Assembly: GCA_017554325.1 (NCBI GenBank) | Contig: JAFZIP010000002.1 | Coordinates: 40,832 to 104,831 of the forward strand | Length of the DNA: 64,000 bases | From: Bacteroidales bacterium | GTDB taxonomy: Bacteria; Bacteroidota; Bacteroidia; Bacteroidales; WCHB1-69 | Reading direction: 5' to 3' | Part shown: in pieces, positions 19,601-28,427 of the stretch | Position numbering within the stretch: position 1 is the first letter of the stretch | Layout of the letters: every line of letters starts with the position of its first letter | The notes under the pieces: model-generated | Seen by the model: only the letters and a program-made list of their open reading frames with translations | Told to the model about the DNA's origin: nothing | The model's database searches: none | Made by a program: the position numbers and the translations under genes

Positions 19601-20004
19601 TAATAGGGGTTGGTTTCCAGTCCTTTTTCGTAGTATAAAACTGCCTTGTCGAAATCCTCCAGCTCGTCGTAGCAATTGCCCAATTCAGTGTAGATGTTGG
19701 CCAGTGGCTGGCTGCAGGATGGATTTTCCAACAGCTCGTTGAAAATCTGTATGGCTTCCTTATAGCGTTCAGCAATCTCCAGGGCGTAGGCTTTCTCATA
19801 CTGGGCATACTCGTAGTTGGAATCGCCGTAGGGAACTTGGTTGTACAGCGCGATGGCATCGTCAATTTTACCGTTGTCAGTAAGATTGAGGGCCTTTCGG
19901 ATGATTTGTTCGGAATTCTTGATGATTTTCAGGCTCTTGGTCTCCTGTCCATGCAGACAGAAAGTGAGCATGACAAGACAAAGAACAAAAATGGTCCGTT
20001 TCAT
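16654..20004 (-). CDS. Large TPR and MORN (YwqK-type) repeat protein
   Basis: An unusually large 1116-residue protein. A cleavable signal peptide (MKRTIFVLCLVMLTFCLHGQ) is followed by 4-5 tetratricopeptide repeats (about residues 35-220, for example LGNCYDELEDFDKAVLYYEKG). A ~150-residue region without a motif comes next. Then there are about 25 MORN_2/YwqK-type repeats (YYPNGNLETKTTYKDGE, FYPSGRVSSYTEFKNN, FFPNGKTSAIRNFSLGE) running to the C-terminus. The repeats are annotated as YwqK antitoxin-like by database habit, but nothing here indicates a toxin-antitoxin pair. Export to the periplasm and a scaffold role are inferred. An in-frame extension to 20100 would overlap the PrsW gene, so I use the ATG at 20004. 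Confidence 0.87.
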   Translation of the reverse strand: MKRTIFVLCLVMLTFCLHGQETKSLKIIKNSEQIIRKALNLTDNGKIDDAIALYNQVPYGDSNYEYAQYEKAYALEIAERYKEAIQIFNELLENPSCSQPLANIYTELGNCYDELEDFDKAVLYYEKGLETNPYYYHLHFNKGVSLMRQEKYTEAIECFKTSMFLSPTHQGSHFQYGMACLRLGYTVPGIMALNYCTLINPSSNYTIMALRTLNEIYESGVGSFNANNNLTLHEDYVELNEFYADVVKTLNNSIFSHKKERCLSKIDHPITRGNQVVFQNVQVRPNSHAAEDQLYIPFFKQVMDKQLFNTFCYYQLSGTDIQNDKVAKKAKKMEKELSAFVQIIIDHLDEVIEQGLNQDNPDNLYYVYDNYLLKMWGKVSQNEKGKLLKQGQWTTIDQNGQLDEIASYKDGEANGIGIGYTNNRKTTEVLMSEDKVNGFIRTFTYHPLGVETVLTIEMNAVNNNPQGPFKYYYESGILKAEGLFNSNGEQDGELRSYDEQGHLITVENYVDGLPFGLQNQYYPNGQLEGTYVTDTTTQHPFITYYPNGKVKTQGFVTNSKRTGQFIELYPSGTIKESYHYNNNEELDGENIYYYPNGNLETKTTYKDGEFAGDYIEYDYDGKPYVTYHIIDGQYTAAETYMPDGTVRATHSLKDNHITTDIYSSLGSLLITATRNANFKLDGKRIGYYANGMRFIEDNYKKGEKNGTSREFYPSGRVSSYTEFKNNAKNGLLVRYFDDKAHTVAQECQFRNDTMVGAKYTYLNDGSLSCKELLDQDGKQIYCAYYTPDGKMTREIRYFNGLPILISTFDLDGQLAHRDTILFGNGHSDYYYPNGNLWISREIKGGQPDGTIIEYSLDGKIINTQQQMSGMAVGVHKTFFPTGELKDSCSASLDVIDGDYICFNPLGQPISSVFYSGDEQAQGPYLYFYPDGKKMCEGNHINSEAHGPVSYFAPDGKTLLMEIIYDHGSPYQYRFRQNDGNLSEVKVLPKEHIQINACYPNGKTGMVVDFENGILHGSFIIYYANGQAAFIDQYAEGHKDGQESFFFPNGKTSAIRNFSLGELHGAMEYYYENGQKAYEGNYYYGLAHGDFKKYDKSGKLVHKVSMHYDRCTADERY

Positions 20005-20089
20005 AATATGGGGAATTATATATGATAAATTGAATTTGTGAGAAATATGGTGTTGCGAATGACGATATTGGTTTTTACTGCGGCAATGA

Positions 20090-20779
20090 TTATTTCCCAA
20101 CTAGGTGGTTCACCCGTCTGATGGCCAGTTTCGCGAGGAAACTGAAGAAGATGAAGAATCCGAAGTTGAGTAAAGCGGCAATGACAGTATCCGTGTTCTG
20201 GATGAGGTTGGAATACATCAATATGAAATCGTAAGTGCCGTGCAAGAAGACAGGACAGAGGAAGGCGAGAAGCAGATACCATGTTTTCTTTTCAGGCCTG
20301 AACTTGGCGAATGCGAAGAAATAGCCCATGATGATGGCGAAGAAGAAGTGTGCCGGCACCGCGAACATCGCCCGGCTTACGGCCACACCTAAGCCGCCTT
20401 GCCATACGTACATGATGTTTTCTAATCCGGCAAAGCCCAACCCCACGAAGGCGGCGTACTCAATGCCGTCGTAATACTCGTCAAAATACCGGCTTTTCCA
20501 GATGAAAAGGTAGAGAAACAGTAGCTTGAATAGCTCCTCCGGAATTCCCGCCAAAAAGAAAGCCTGATAGAATGCTTGCCCGTGTGCACCCGGGAAAGGA
20601 TGGAGATCGCTGCCCCCCAGTACACTCAGTATTAGCACATCCACGAGACCCGCCAGAATACCGCCCAGGAACGCTTTCATCAGCTGCCCGAACGGCTCTC
20701 TCTGGTATCTGTCTTTCAGATAAATGTATAGCAACAGTAAAAAAACCGGCGTAAGCGAAGCAGTCAGTATAATAATCAT
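20090..20779 (-). CDS. PrsW-family intramembrane metalloprotease
   Basis: A 229-residue, mostly hydrophobic protein with about seven membrane helices. The PrsW/CPBP catalytic pattern is visible: paired glutamates in AGIPEELFKLL, an Asn-containing GLENIMYV, and a histidine in VPAHFFFAIIMGYF. PrsW of Bacillus makes a site-1 cut in an anti-sigma factor; the substrate here is unknown. It lies 40 bases from fumC and 85 bases before the TPR/MORN gene, in one strand run. Confidence 0.88.
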   Translation of the reverse strand: MIIILTASLTPVFLLLLYIYLKDRYQREPFGQLMKAFLGGILAGLVDVLILSVLGGSDLHPFPGAHGQAFYQAFFLAGIPEELFKLLFLYLFIWKSRYFDEYYDGIEYAAFVGLGFAGLENIMYVWQGGLGVAVSRAMFAVPAHFFFAIIMGYFFAFAKFRPEKKTWYLLLAFLCPVFLHGTYDFILMYSNLIQNTDTVIAALLNFGFFIFFSFLAKLAIRRVNHLVGK

Positions 20780-20825
20780 AACCTTTAACTATTGTCTTTA
20801 ATCTCTAATCTCTCATCTCTCATCT
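20775..20825. repeat. Simple-sequence tract (TCTAATCTC-type)
   Basis: Short repeats of TCTAATCTC and ATCTCTC between fumC and the PrsW gene, of the same type as those at 11437-11500 and 34120-34155. Confidence 0.5.
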
Positions 20826-22193
20826 AATCTCCATCCACTCATCAAAATCCTTCTCACTCACCAGTCCCAATTCCAGCGCGGCTTCTTTCAGGGTGATGCC
20901 TTTGGCGTGGGCGTGCTGCGCAATCTTGGCGGCGTTGTAGTAGCCAATGTGCGGGTTGAGCTTGGTGACCAGCATCAGCGAGTTGTTCAGGTGCATGGCG
21001 ATGCGCTCCCGGTTGGCCACAACCCCTTGCAGGCAATGGTCGTTGAAGGAGTTGATGACATCGGCCAGGAGTCGGGAAGATTGAAGGAGATTTCGTCCGA
21101 TGAGCGGCATGAACACGTTGAGTTGCAAGTGGCCCTGCATGGCTCCGGTGGTAATGGCCACGTCGTTGCCGATGACTTGGCAGCATACTTGCGACAGGGC
21201 CTCGCACTGCGTGGGATTCACCTTGCCGGGCATGATGGAAGAACCGGGTTCGTTGGCGGGCAATATCACCTCGCCCAAACCGCAGCGTGGACCGGAGTTC
21301 AACAGCCGGAAGTCGTTGGCGATCTTCATCAGCGACACGGCCAGGCGCTTCAAGCTTCCCGACATCTCCGCCAGAGAGTCGTGCGTGGCCATGGCCTCGA
21401 ATTTGTTCGGTGTGTTGGAGAAGTTCAATCCCGTGTACTTATTAATATATTGTAACGCCAGTCTGTCGTAGCCCTCCGGTGTGTTGATGCCGTTGCCCAC
21501 GGCTGTGCCACCGATAGGCAGCTCCATGAGATGGACCATGCTGCCGCGGATGGCTTCCAGTCCGTGCTCCAGTTGCGAGAGATGTCCCGATAGCTCTTGC
21601 CCCAGCGTCAAGGGCGTGGCATCCATCAGGTGCGTGCGACCAATCTTCTTGATGTCGGCAAACTCGTTTATCTTGGTGCGGTAGGTCGCCATCAGCCGCT
21701 CGATAGCAGGGATGGTGTGCTCCAAGAGCATCTTGGCGGCAGCAATCCTCATGCCCGTCGGGAAGATGTCGTTGGTGGACTGCGACTTGTTGACATCGTC
21801 GTTGGGCGAGAGGTAGAGTGGGGTATCGTCCAGTTTGCCGCCGTTCATCAGCTGCCCGAGGTGGGCGATGACTTCGTTGACGTTCATGTTGGTTTGCGTG
21901 CCCGAGCCGGTCTGCCAAATACGCAAGGGGAACTGCTCGTCCCATTTGCCCGCTAAAATCTCGTCGCAGGCCTGCACAATGAGGTTTCGCTTGTCTTCCG
22001 GCAGTACACCGAGGTCGCAGTTGGCACACGCCGCCGCCTTTTTGGCCGTGGCAATGCCGTAGATGATCTCAATGGGCATCCGCTTTTTGCCGATGACGAA
22101 ATTCTCCATGGCGCGTTGCGTCTGCGCCCCCCAAAGCTTGTCACTCTCCACCCTCATCTCTCCCAGGGTGTCTTTTTCTATTCTATATGACAT
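20820..22193 (-). CDS. fumC: Class II fumarate hydratase
   Basis: The 457-residue protein is a class II fumarase, hydrating fumarate to malate in the TCA cycle. Diagnostic parts are SGTQTNMNVNEV, the region GRTHLMDATPLTLGQE and the signature GSSIMPGKVNPTQCEALSQV. The TQCE after KVNP is typical of fumarase, while aspartase has VIPE there. It is oxygen-stable because no iron-sulfur cluster is needed. Malic enzyme is encoded downstream in the same direction, so the run carries two consecutive steps from fumarate to pyruvate. Confidence 0.96.
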   Translation of the reverse strand: MSYRIEKDTLGEMRVESDKLWGAQTQRAMENFVIGKKRMPIEIIYGIATAKKAAACANCDLGVLPEDKRNLIVQACDEILAGKWDEQFPLRIWQTGSGTQTNMNVNEVIAHLGQLMNGGKLDDTPLYLSPNDDVNKSQSTNDIFPTGMRIAAAKMLLEHTIPAIERLMATYRTKINEFADIKKIGRTHLMDATPLTLGQELSGHLSQLEHGLEAIRGSMVHLMELPIGGTAVGNGINTPEGYDRLALQYINKYTGLNFSNTPNKFEAMATHDSLAEMSGSLKRLAVSLMKIANDFRLLNSGPRCGLGEVILPANEPGSSIMPGKVNPTQCEALSQVCCQVIGNDVAITTGAMQGHLQLNVFMPLIGRNLLQSSRLLADVINSFNDHCLQGVVANRERIAMHLNNSLMLVTKLNPHIGYYNAAKIAQHAHAKGITLKEAALELGLVSEKDFDEWMEIR

Positions 22194-22220
22194 ATCTAAA
22201 ATGTTATTGTCGTTATTCGC

Positions 22221-24152
22221 CTAATCGTAGAACTTCCACGTAATCCCCAACTCCAAATTCCGTCCTTGCATGGGATAGAACGGTGTGGTCATGTAATTGA
22301 ATCCAAATACGCCGGCCAGCAGGTTGCCTCCTCTGACGTAAAAAGCGATGCGTTCCACGCGCAAGGTGAGGTTCAAGTCGAAATACAGATAATTGCCCAC
22401 CTGCTCGTTGTCCTCGTGATAGAATTGGTGCATCAGCGGATTGTAGGCGTCGCCGTAGTACAACGTGTTGTACATCAGGTCGCCGCCCAGTTGGATGTGA
22501 AGCCTGTTCCTGAAAATCTTGAATTGGTAAGCCACGTATAGTTTGCCGGCAAAGAGCGGCACTGCAACGCAGGACTGGGTGGAATGTTGCAAAGCTACGT
22601 TGAGGTCCATGTAGAAATGCTTGACCCGAAGCGGGGCGAACAGGTTGAGTTGGATGAGATTGACGGCCTTGTCGCAGACCTGAGGCTCACAGCTGCTGTT
22701 CAAATACACATAGTTCTTCAACATGAAATAGTTGAAACTGATCTTGTAGTCGAAAATGGTGTAGAAGGCATCCAGCTTGAGAATGTTCTGCTTTTTCCAA
22801 GTGTGTGTCCATGAGTTGTTGTTGCCCACGTAGTGTGACAGGATGAAGTCGGGTGACCGGCGGTAGAAGTCTGCTTCAAAGCCAATATAATGTCTGCGTT
22901 TCCTGTTCAGGGCAAAAGTGGCGGTCCCGCCTGCGTGGGCATCGTTCTTGGTGTACCTAAGGAAAGAATAAGAGATGTTGCCGTAAATGTCCCAAACCTT
23001 GAAAAGCCTGATGGAGGTTCGGGCGAACAGCGAGAAACTGTTGGCCGTGTATCGGGGCATGCGGGCGTGGACGAACTCATGCTGGATGCCGCCGGCAAAA
23101 CGGAACGAGTAGTCGTTTTCGCTCTGCCGCATCGTAGGGTCGTAGTTGGACCACTGCAGGGTGTTGGCTATCCCATAATAAAAGATGGAATCCCTTGTCG
23201 TGTCGGTGCTGACATAGTACCGGTTTTGATAGAAATCGTTGTTGAGGTCGTAGTCGGAGAAGTTGCTGTTCATCTTCTTGAACTGGAAAGAGTGCGTGAA
23301 GGTGCCGTAATAGCGGTCTTTCTTGTCCCGCAAGTTGATGTGCTGCTGGAAGAGCACATCGTGCGTGTTGATGAGCGAGGAGGCATTGCTGAACATGACG
23401 TTGAAGTTGCTCAACGCGGTTGTCAGGTTTTCGTCGTGACGGTCACGGTCGATGAAGGAGTGCAGATCGCTCAACCCGCCGTATTCTTCCATTTTCACAT
23501 GGTTCAGAATGTAGGAGATAGAAAAACCGTACAAACTGTCTTTGGTATGGTAATGCAATTGCAGGTCAGTGTTCAGCATGTTGATTTTCTGATGCAGGAA
23601 ATAGCCTTTGTTGGCAAGTCCCGTCAGGTCGAACGCGAACTCGAAATTCTTGACCTTCTGCGCGTGTGTGGCAAAGATGGCATGTTCTGAAGAGAGCCCG
23701 TAATTGTAAGAGATTTTGGTGAAAGAAGGATTGACGTTGTATCGTTTGAGGTCTTTCTGTTGTTTGAAGAAGAGGTCGAACGGCAGGGTGATCATGGTGA
23801 ATCCCATGTCCCGCTCGTAGTCGAACACGATGGACTTGTGCGCTTGCCCGTTGATGCCGAGCGTCTGATACAGGTTCTGCGGTTCCAGGAACGGAGAGAA
23901 GTCGGAAGTGTGGAAAATGGATGTGTCCAGCAGATGATATTTCAGGGGCCTGTAGGTTACGGTGGGGAAGTCGGCGGTATATACCGGCATGTAGGCGGGC
24001 GACAGGGCCATGACAGAATCGACTGTCCTGCTTTTGGGCTCGCTTTCTTGCGCGTAAATATATCCGAAACTGCTCAGAATAAACAGTATGGCACATAGTG
24101 GGAACATAAGTTCCCGTCCTAAAAAGGTTATGTGCATGCCTGGATTTTTCAT
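22221..24152 (-). CDS. Putative porin (Porin_10/DUF4289 type)
   Basis: The protein is about 643 residues with a signal peptide (MFPLCAILFILSSFGYIYAQ) and many alternating, Tyr- and Phe-rich strands ending with an aromatic residue (LELGITWKFYD), as in outer-membrane barrels. It resembles the Bacteroidota putative porin family. The start is uncertain: a -7 element at 24157-24164 would place the transcript start at or just inside the ATG at 24152, so the in-frame ATGs at 24137 or 24107 may be used. It is 27 bases from fumC and heads that run. Substrate unknown. Confidence 0.8.
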   Translation of the reverse strand: MKNPGMHITFLGRELMFPLCAILFILSSFGYIYAQESEPKSRTVDSVMALSPAYMPVYTADFPTVTYRPLKYHLLDTSIFHTSDFSPFLEPQNLYQTLGINGQAHKSIVFDYERDMGFTMITLPFDLFFKQQKDLKRYNVNPSFTKISYNYGLSSEHAIFATHAQKVKNFEFAFDLTGLANKGYFLHQKINMLNTDLQLHYHTKDSLYGFSISYILNHVKMEEYGGLSDLHSFIDRDRHDENLTTALSNFNVMFSNASSLINTHDVLFQQHINLRDKKDRYYGTFTHSFQFKKMNSNFSDYDLNNDFYQNRYYVSTDTTRDSIFYYGIANTLQWSNYDPTMRQSENDYSFRFAGGIQHEFVHARMPRYTANSFSLFARTSIRLFKVWDIYGNISYSFLRYTKNDAHAGGTATFALNRKRRHYIGFEADFYRRSPDFILSHYVGNNNSWTHTWKKQNILKLDAFYTIFDYKISFNYFMLKNYVYLNSSCEPQVCDKAVNLIQLNLFAPLRVKHFYMDLNVALQHSTQSCVAVPLFAGKLYVAYQFKIFRNRLHIQLGGDLMYNTLYYGDAYNPLMHQFYHEDNEQVGNYLYFDLNLTLRVERIAFYVRGGNLLAGVFGFNYMTTPFYPMQGRNLELGITWKFYD

Positions 24153-24156
24153 AGCG

Positions 24157-24164
24157 CAAAAATA
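24157..24164 (-). promoter_or_regulatory. -7 element for the porin-fumC run
   Basis: TATTTTTG followed by CGC on the minus strand, only 4 bases before the ATG at 24152. This implies a leaderless message or a start further inside the gene. Confidence 0.5.
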
Positions 24165-24179
24165 CAAAAAAAACACCAT

Positions 24180-24262
24180 CTCCTTTTCCCATTCACCCCA
24201 TTCCCCCCCCATTTACCCTCTTCACCCCCTTCACCCCCTTTACCCCTTTCCCCTTTCACCCT
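24180..24262. repeat. Pyrimidine tract (CCATTCACCC-type)
   Basis: A long one-strand C/T tract built from CACCCC and TTCACC units between the divergent porin and clpB genes. A similar tract lies before lpxD at 51215-51392. A perfect GTACATGTAC palindrome follows at 24305-24314. Confidence 0.6.
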
Positions 24263-24341
24263 CCTACTGCCATTCTGTCAGTTTTCGGTTTTGGCAATAT
24301 TATTGTACATGTACCTTGTCTTAAAGAAAGGATAAAACACT

Positions 24342-26939
24342 ATGAACCCGAATAATTTAACGATTAAAACCCAGGAAGTGATTTCCAATGCCCAGATGAT
24401 TGCCATGCGCAACCAGAACCAGCAGATAGAAACGCTTCATTTGTTGAAGTCCATGTTAGACGTGGACGATAATGTAATTCCCTTCCTGCTCAAGAAGCAG
24501 GATTGTAACCCTAAAACTATTGCCACGATAGTGGATCGCGAGATTGCCCGCCTGCCCAAAGTCACCGGCGGTGACTTTTACTTGGCCGGCAGCGCGCAGA
24601 CTGCCATGCAGAAGGCCATCATCTTCTGTCAGGACTCTGGCGACGAGTTCGTGTCGCTGGAGCATCTGCTGTATGGCATCTTCATGGCCAATGACAAGTG
24701 CTCCCAGATTTTGAAAGATGCTGGCATGACGGAGAAGGGACTGAAAAGTGCCATCACGGAACTGCATCAGGGCAGCAAGGTGACGAGTGCCTCCAACGAG
24801 GAGACGTACAATGCACTGAACAAGTATGCAAAGAACTTGAACGACATGGCGCGCCAAGGCAAGCTCGATCCCGTGATCGGCCGTGACGAGGAAATCCGCC
24901 GTGTGCTGCAGATTTTGTCCCGCCGTACAAAGAACAACCCGATTCTGATTGGTGAAGCCGGTGTGGGCAAGACCGCCATTGCGGAAGGCTTGGCCCAGCG
25001 GTTGGTGAGTGGCGACATTCCCGAGAATCTGAAGACCAAGAAACTCTATTCGCTCGACATGGGTGCGCTGATTGCCGGTGCCAAGTACAAAGGAGAGTTT
25101 GAGGAACGTCTGAAGGGCGTTGTCAACGAGGTAATCCAGTCCAACGGCGAGATCATCCTTTTCATCGATGAAATCCACACGCTGGTGGGTGCGGGCGCGT
25201 CGGGCGACGGTGCCATGGACGCCGCCAACATCTTGAAACCGGCACTGGCCCGTGGCGAGCTCCGTTCCATCGGCGCTACCACATTGGATGAATATCAGAA
25301 ATATTTCGAGAAAGACAAGGCTCTGGAGCGTCGTTTCCAGCCTGTGAAGATTGAGGAACCCGACAAATATTCCGCCATCTCCATCTTGCGTGGCCTGAAA
25401 GAGCGTTATGAGAACCACCACAAAGTGAAGATTCTGGACGAAGCCATCATTGCTGCCGTGGAGCTGTCGCAGCGCTATATCGGCGACCGTTTCCTGCCCG
25501 ACAAGGCTATCGACCTGATTGACGAGGCAGCGGCCAAGTTGAAACTGGAGATCAACTCCGTACCGGAGGAACTGGATGAGGTGGAACACAAAATCAGCCA
25601 GTTGGAAATCGAGCGCGAGGCCATCAAACGCGAGAATGCCACTGAGAAGGTTGAGGAGTTGAGCAAGAAGATTGCCGAATTGCAGGAGAAACGCAATGAG
25701 ATTTCAACCAAATGGCGCAGCGAGAAGGAGATTATGGACAAAATCCAGCATTGCAAGGATGAAATTGAGACATACAAGCTGGAGGCGGCCAACGAGGAGC
25801 GCCAGGGCAATTATGGCCGTGTGGCCGAATTGCGCTACGGTCTGATCAAAAATGACGAAGACCAGATTGTGAAGTTGCAGAAAGAGTTGGAGACTTTGCA
25901 GGGCGATGATGCCATGATTGACGAGAAGGTGGGTGCTGATGACATTGCCGAGGTGGTGGCCCGCTGGACTGGCATCCCGGTGACCAAGATGATGCAGAGC
26001 GAGAAATCCAAATTGCTCCATCTGGAGGAGGAACTCCACAAACGTGTGATTGGTCAGGATGAGGCCATCGGTGCGGTGGCGGATGCAATCCGCCGGAGCC
26101 GTGCTGGCCTGCAGGACGCCCGACGTCCTATCGGCTCGTTCATCTTCATGGGCACCACGGGTGTGGGCAAAACGGAATTGGCCAAAGCGTTGGCAGAGTA
26201 TCTGTTCAATACGGAAGATGCCATGATTAGGTTCGATATGAGCGAGTTTCAGGAGTCCTATTCCGTTTCCCGTCTCATCGGTTCGCCCCCGGGCTATGTG
26301 GGCTACGATGAAGGTGGCCAATTGACCGAAAAAGTGCGCCGCAAACCCTATTCCGTAATCTTGTTCGATGAGATTGAGAAAGCGCATCCCGATGTGTTCA
26401 ATGTACTGCTGCAAGTACTCGATGACGGGCGACTCACGGACAACAAGGGCCGTGTGGCCGACTTCAAGAACACCATCATCATCATGACCTCCAACTTGGG
26501 CTCCAACATCATCCAGGACAACTACGCCGACAGGACCAATTTCTCCGATTTGGAGGTCTTCGAGCGCACCAAGGCTGAGGTGACGGACCTGCTCAAGAAG
26601 ACACTGAAACCCGAGTTTTTGAACCGTATTGACGAGATTGTGATGTTCCAACCGCTGTCCAAACGTGAAATCAGGTCGATTATCGATTTGCAGATCAGCC
26701 AGCTCGGCAAGTTGTTGGAGCCGAGGAACATCAAGTTGGAGTTCAGCCGCTATGCGTTGGATCTGTTGTTGCAGCTCGGCTACGATCCCGTGTATGGTGC
26801 GCGTCCGCTCAAGCGAGTCATCCAGAAGCGGATTCTGAACGAACTTTCCAAGATCATCCTCGCGGAGGACATCGACCGCGACTGCACCATCATGGTGGAT
26901 TCGGTGGAGGACGGCAAGTTTGTATTCTATAAGAAATAA
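24342..26939 (+). CDS. clpB: ATP-dependent disaggregase ClpB
   Basis: Full-length ClpB (865 residues). An N-domain (about 1-150) is followed by nucleotide-binding domain 1 with Walker [11 protein letters not shown] and Walker [15 protein letters not shown]. The coiled-coil middle domain is at ~405-530. Domain 2 has [14 protein letters not shown] and [14 protein letters not shown], with a C-terminal small domain. The middle domain separates it from ClpA and ClpC. It works with DnaK to pull apart aggregated proteins. A strong hairpin terminator follows 26 bases after the stop, so it is a single-gene unit. Confidence 0.97.
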   Translation: MNPNNLTIKTQEVISNAQMIAMRNQNQQIETLHLLKSMLDVDDNVIPFLLKKQDCNPKTIATIVDREIARLPKVTGGDFYLAGSAQTAMQKAIIFCQDSGDEFVSLEHLLYGIFMANDKCSQILKDAGMTEKGLKSAITELHQGSKVTSASNEETYNALNKYAKNLNDMARQGKLDPVIGRDEEIRRVLQILSRRTKNNPILIGEAGVGKTAIAEGLAQRLVSGDIPENLKTKKLYSLDMGALIAGAKYKGEFEERLKGVVNEVIQSNGEIILFIDEIHTLVGAGASGDGAMDAANILKPALARGELRSIGATTLDEYQKYFEKDKALERRFQPVKIEEPDKYSAISILRGLKERYENHHKVKILDEAIIAAVELSQRYIGDRFLPDKAIDLIDEAAAKLKLEINSVPEELDEVEHKISQLEIEREAIKRENATEKVEELSKKIAELQEKRNEISTKWRSEKEIMDKIQHCKDEIETYKLEAANEERQGNYGRVAELRYGLIKNDEDQIVKLQKELETLQGDDAMIDEKVGADDIAEVVARWTGIPVTKMMQSEKSKLLHLEEELHKRVIGQDEAIGAVADAIRRSRAGLQDARRPIGSFIFMGTTGVGKTELAKALAEYLFNTEDAMIRFDMSEFQESYSVSRLIGSPPGYVGYDEGGQLTEKVRRKPYSVILFDEIEKAHPDVFNVLLQVLDDGRLTDNKGRVADFKNTIIIMTSNLGSNIIQDNYADRTNFSDLEVFERTKAEVTDLLKKTLKPEFLNRIDEIVMFQPLSKREIRSIIDLQISQLGKLLEPRNIKLEFSRYALDLLLQLGYDPVYGARPLKRVIQKRILNELSKIILAEDIDRDCTIMVDSVEDGKFVFYKK

Positions 26940-26964
26940 TTACCTATATATTGTTGATATTATT

Positions 26965-26996
26965 GGCGGCAGGCGCAAGCACCTGCCGCCATTTTT
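26965..26996 (+). terminator. Terminator after clpB
   Basis: Arms GGCGGCAGG and CCTGCCGCC around an 8-base loop, followed by ATTTTTG. The next gene's -7 element starts 3 bases later. Confidence 0.8.
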
Positions 26997-26998
26997 GT

Positions 26999-27006
26999 TA
27001 TCTTTG
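26999..27006 (+). promoter_or_regulatory. -7 element for the hsdM remnant and rhuM
   Basis: TATCTTTG followed by CGG, 18 bases before the ATG at 27025 and directly behind the clpB terminator. Confidence 0.55.
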
Positions 27007-27024
27007 CGGACTAAAAACATTTGA

Positions 27025-27363
27025 ATGTTAACCCTTTCTCAATTAGAACAATACCTGTCAAAGGCCGCTTGGATTCTCAAAGGCCCAGTAGATGCAGCCG
27101 ATTTCAAGGTATACATATTTCCGCTATTGTTTTTCAAAAGGATTTCGGATGTATATGACGAGGAATACAAAGACATTCCCGGCTTTGCCAAAGTGGTGAG
27201 CAACGAGAAAATTTTGGAGAACGGTGCCACGCTCAACATTTCGCAATATGTGTCGCGGTTGGAAGTGAAAGATGAAACGCCGAAACAATCGTTGGAAGAA
27301 TTGCTAAATGTGTGGGAAAGTAATAGAAAGAAACTATACACTGAAATCATGAATCTTATCTGA
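27025..27363 (+). pseudogene. Internally deleted hsdM (type I methyltransferase) remnant
   Basis: The 112-residue ORF joins the two ends of a type I restriction-modification methylase subunit. Residues 1-~50 match the HsdM N-terminal helical domain (LEQYLSKAAWILKG, FPLLFFKRISDVYDEE). Residues ~54-112 match its extreme C-terminus (FAKVVSNEKILEN, LNISQYVSRLE). The whole ~400-residue methylase core, including the SAM-binding and NPPY motifs, is missing, yet the frame is intact. It cannot methylate DNA. It may persist because it carries the promoter for the rhuM gene 11 bases downstream. Confidence 0.8.
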
Positions 27364-27374
27364 TAAAAAACCAC

Positions 27375-28388
27375 ATGGACAATAAAATAGAAAACACCGG
27401 CGACCTCATCATCTATCAGACCGAAGACGGTTTGACAAAGATCAATGTGAAATTGGACAACGATACCGTTTGGCTGAACCAGCAACAGTTAGTTCTTCTG
27501 TATCAATCCAGTAAATCCAATATCAGCGAACATATCAAGCATATTTTTGCCGAAGGTGAATTGGATGAAAATTCAGTTGTTCGGAAATTCCGAACAACTG
27601 CCGATGATGGCAAAAACTATGAAGTTACATACTATAACCTCGACATGATCATATCGCTTGGCTACCGTATCAAATCGGCCATTGCCACGCGTTTCCGCAT
27701 TTGGGCCACGCAACGGTTGAAGGAATACATGGTCAAGGGCTTCACCATGGACGACGAGCGGCTGAAAGGCAACGGCGGCGGCAATTACTGGAAAGAATTG
27801 CTTGACCGCATCCGCGACATCCGTTCTTCTGAAAAGGTGCTGTATCGTCAGGTGCTTGACCTCTATGCCACTAGTGTGGACTACAACCCAAAAAGCAATG
27901 AATCCATGCTGTTTTTCAAGATGGTGCAGAACAAGCTACACTATGCCGCCCATGGTCATACTGCCGCCGAAGTTATCTATGAGCGTGCCGATGCCGACAA
28001 GCCTTTTATGGGACTGACCACATTTTCGGGAGAACTGCCTGCTTTGAAAGACATTGGCATTGCCAAAAACTATTTGAACGAAAACGAGTTGAAGATTTTG
28101 AACAATCTCGTTTCGGGTTACTTCGACATAGCAGAAATCAATGCGCTTGAACACAAGCCCATGTACATGAGCGACTATATCCACCAATTGGATTCGGTGC
28201 TCACCTCTGGCAACAGACCGTTGCTCGAGGGACCTGGCTCTGTAAGTCATGCACAAGCCTTGGAGAAAGCTGCCACCGAATACCGCAAATACCAAAGCAA
28301 CACCCTCTCGCCCGTCGAGGAAGCCTATTTGGAAACCGTGAAAGCCACTGCCAAATTGGTGAAGAAAAACGCAAAAGGAAAGAAATGA
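27375..28388 (+). CDS. rhuM: RhuM-family protein
   Basis: A 337-residue protein of the RhuM (virulence RhuM) family. It starts with a KilA-N-like part (GDLIIYQTEDG, VWLNQQQLVLLYQSS, ISEHIKHIFAEGEL, YNLDMIISLGYRI) and ends with a helical Fic/DOC-neighbour-like part (MLFFKMVQNKLHYAAHGHTAAEVIYE). Family members often lie inside type I restriction-modification operons between hsdM and hsdS. Here hsdM is reduced to a scar and no hsdS or hsdR follows within the window. It may be a survivor of a lost system. Biochemical role unknown. Confidence 0.87.
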   Translation: MDNKIENTGDLIIYQTEDGLTKINVKLDNDTVWLNQQQLVLLYQSSKSNISEHIKHIFAEGELDENSVVRKFRTTADDGKNYEVTYYNLDMIISLGYRIKSAIATRFRIWATQRLKEYMVKGFTMDDERLKGNGGGNYWKELLDRIRDIRSSEKVLYRQVLDLYATSVDYNPKSNESMLFFKMVQNKLHYAAHGHTAAEVIYERADADKPFMGLTTFSGELPALKDIGIAKNYLNENELKILNNLVSGYFDIAEINALEHKPMYMSDYIHQLDSVLTSGNRPLLEGPGSVSHAQALEKAATEYRKYQSNTLSPVEEAYLETVKATAKLVKKNAKGKK

Positions 28389-28427
28389 TGAACGAACTAC
28401 ACATAGATAAAACCCAAAACGCGATTC

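Noticed and set aside
16654..20004. YwqK antitoxin of a toxin-antitoxin pair
   Set aside because: The MORN_2 repeats give this label in databases, but the protein is exported, very large and has no toxin neighbour.
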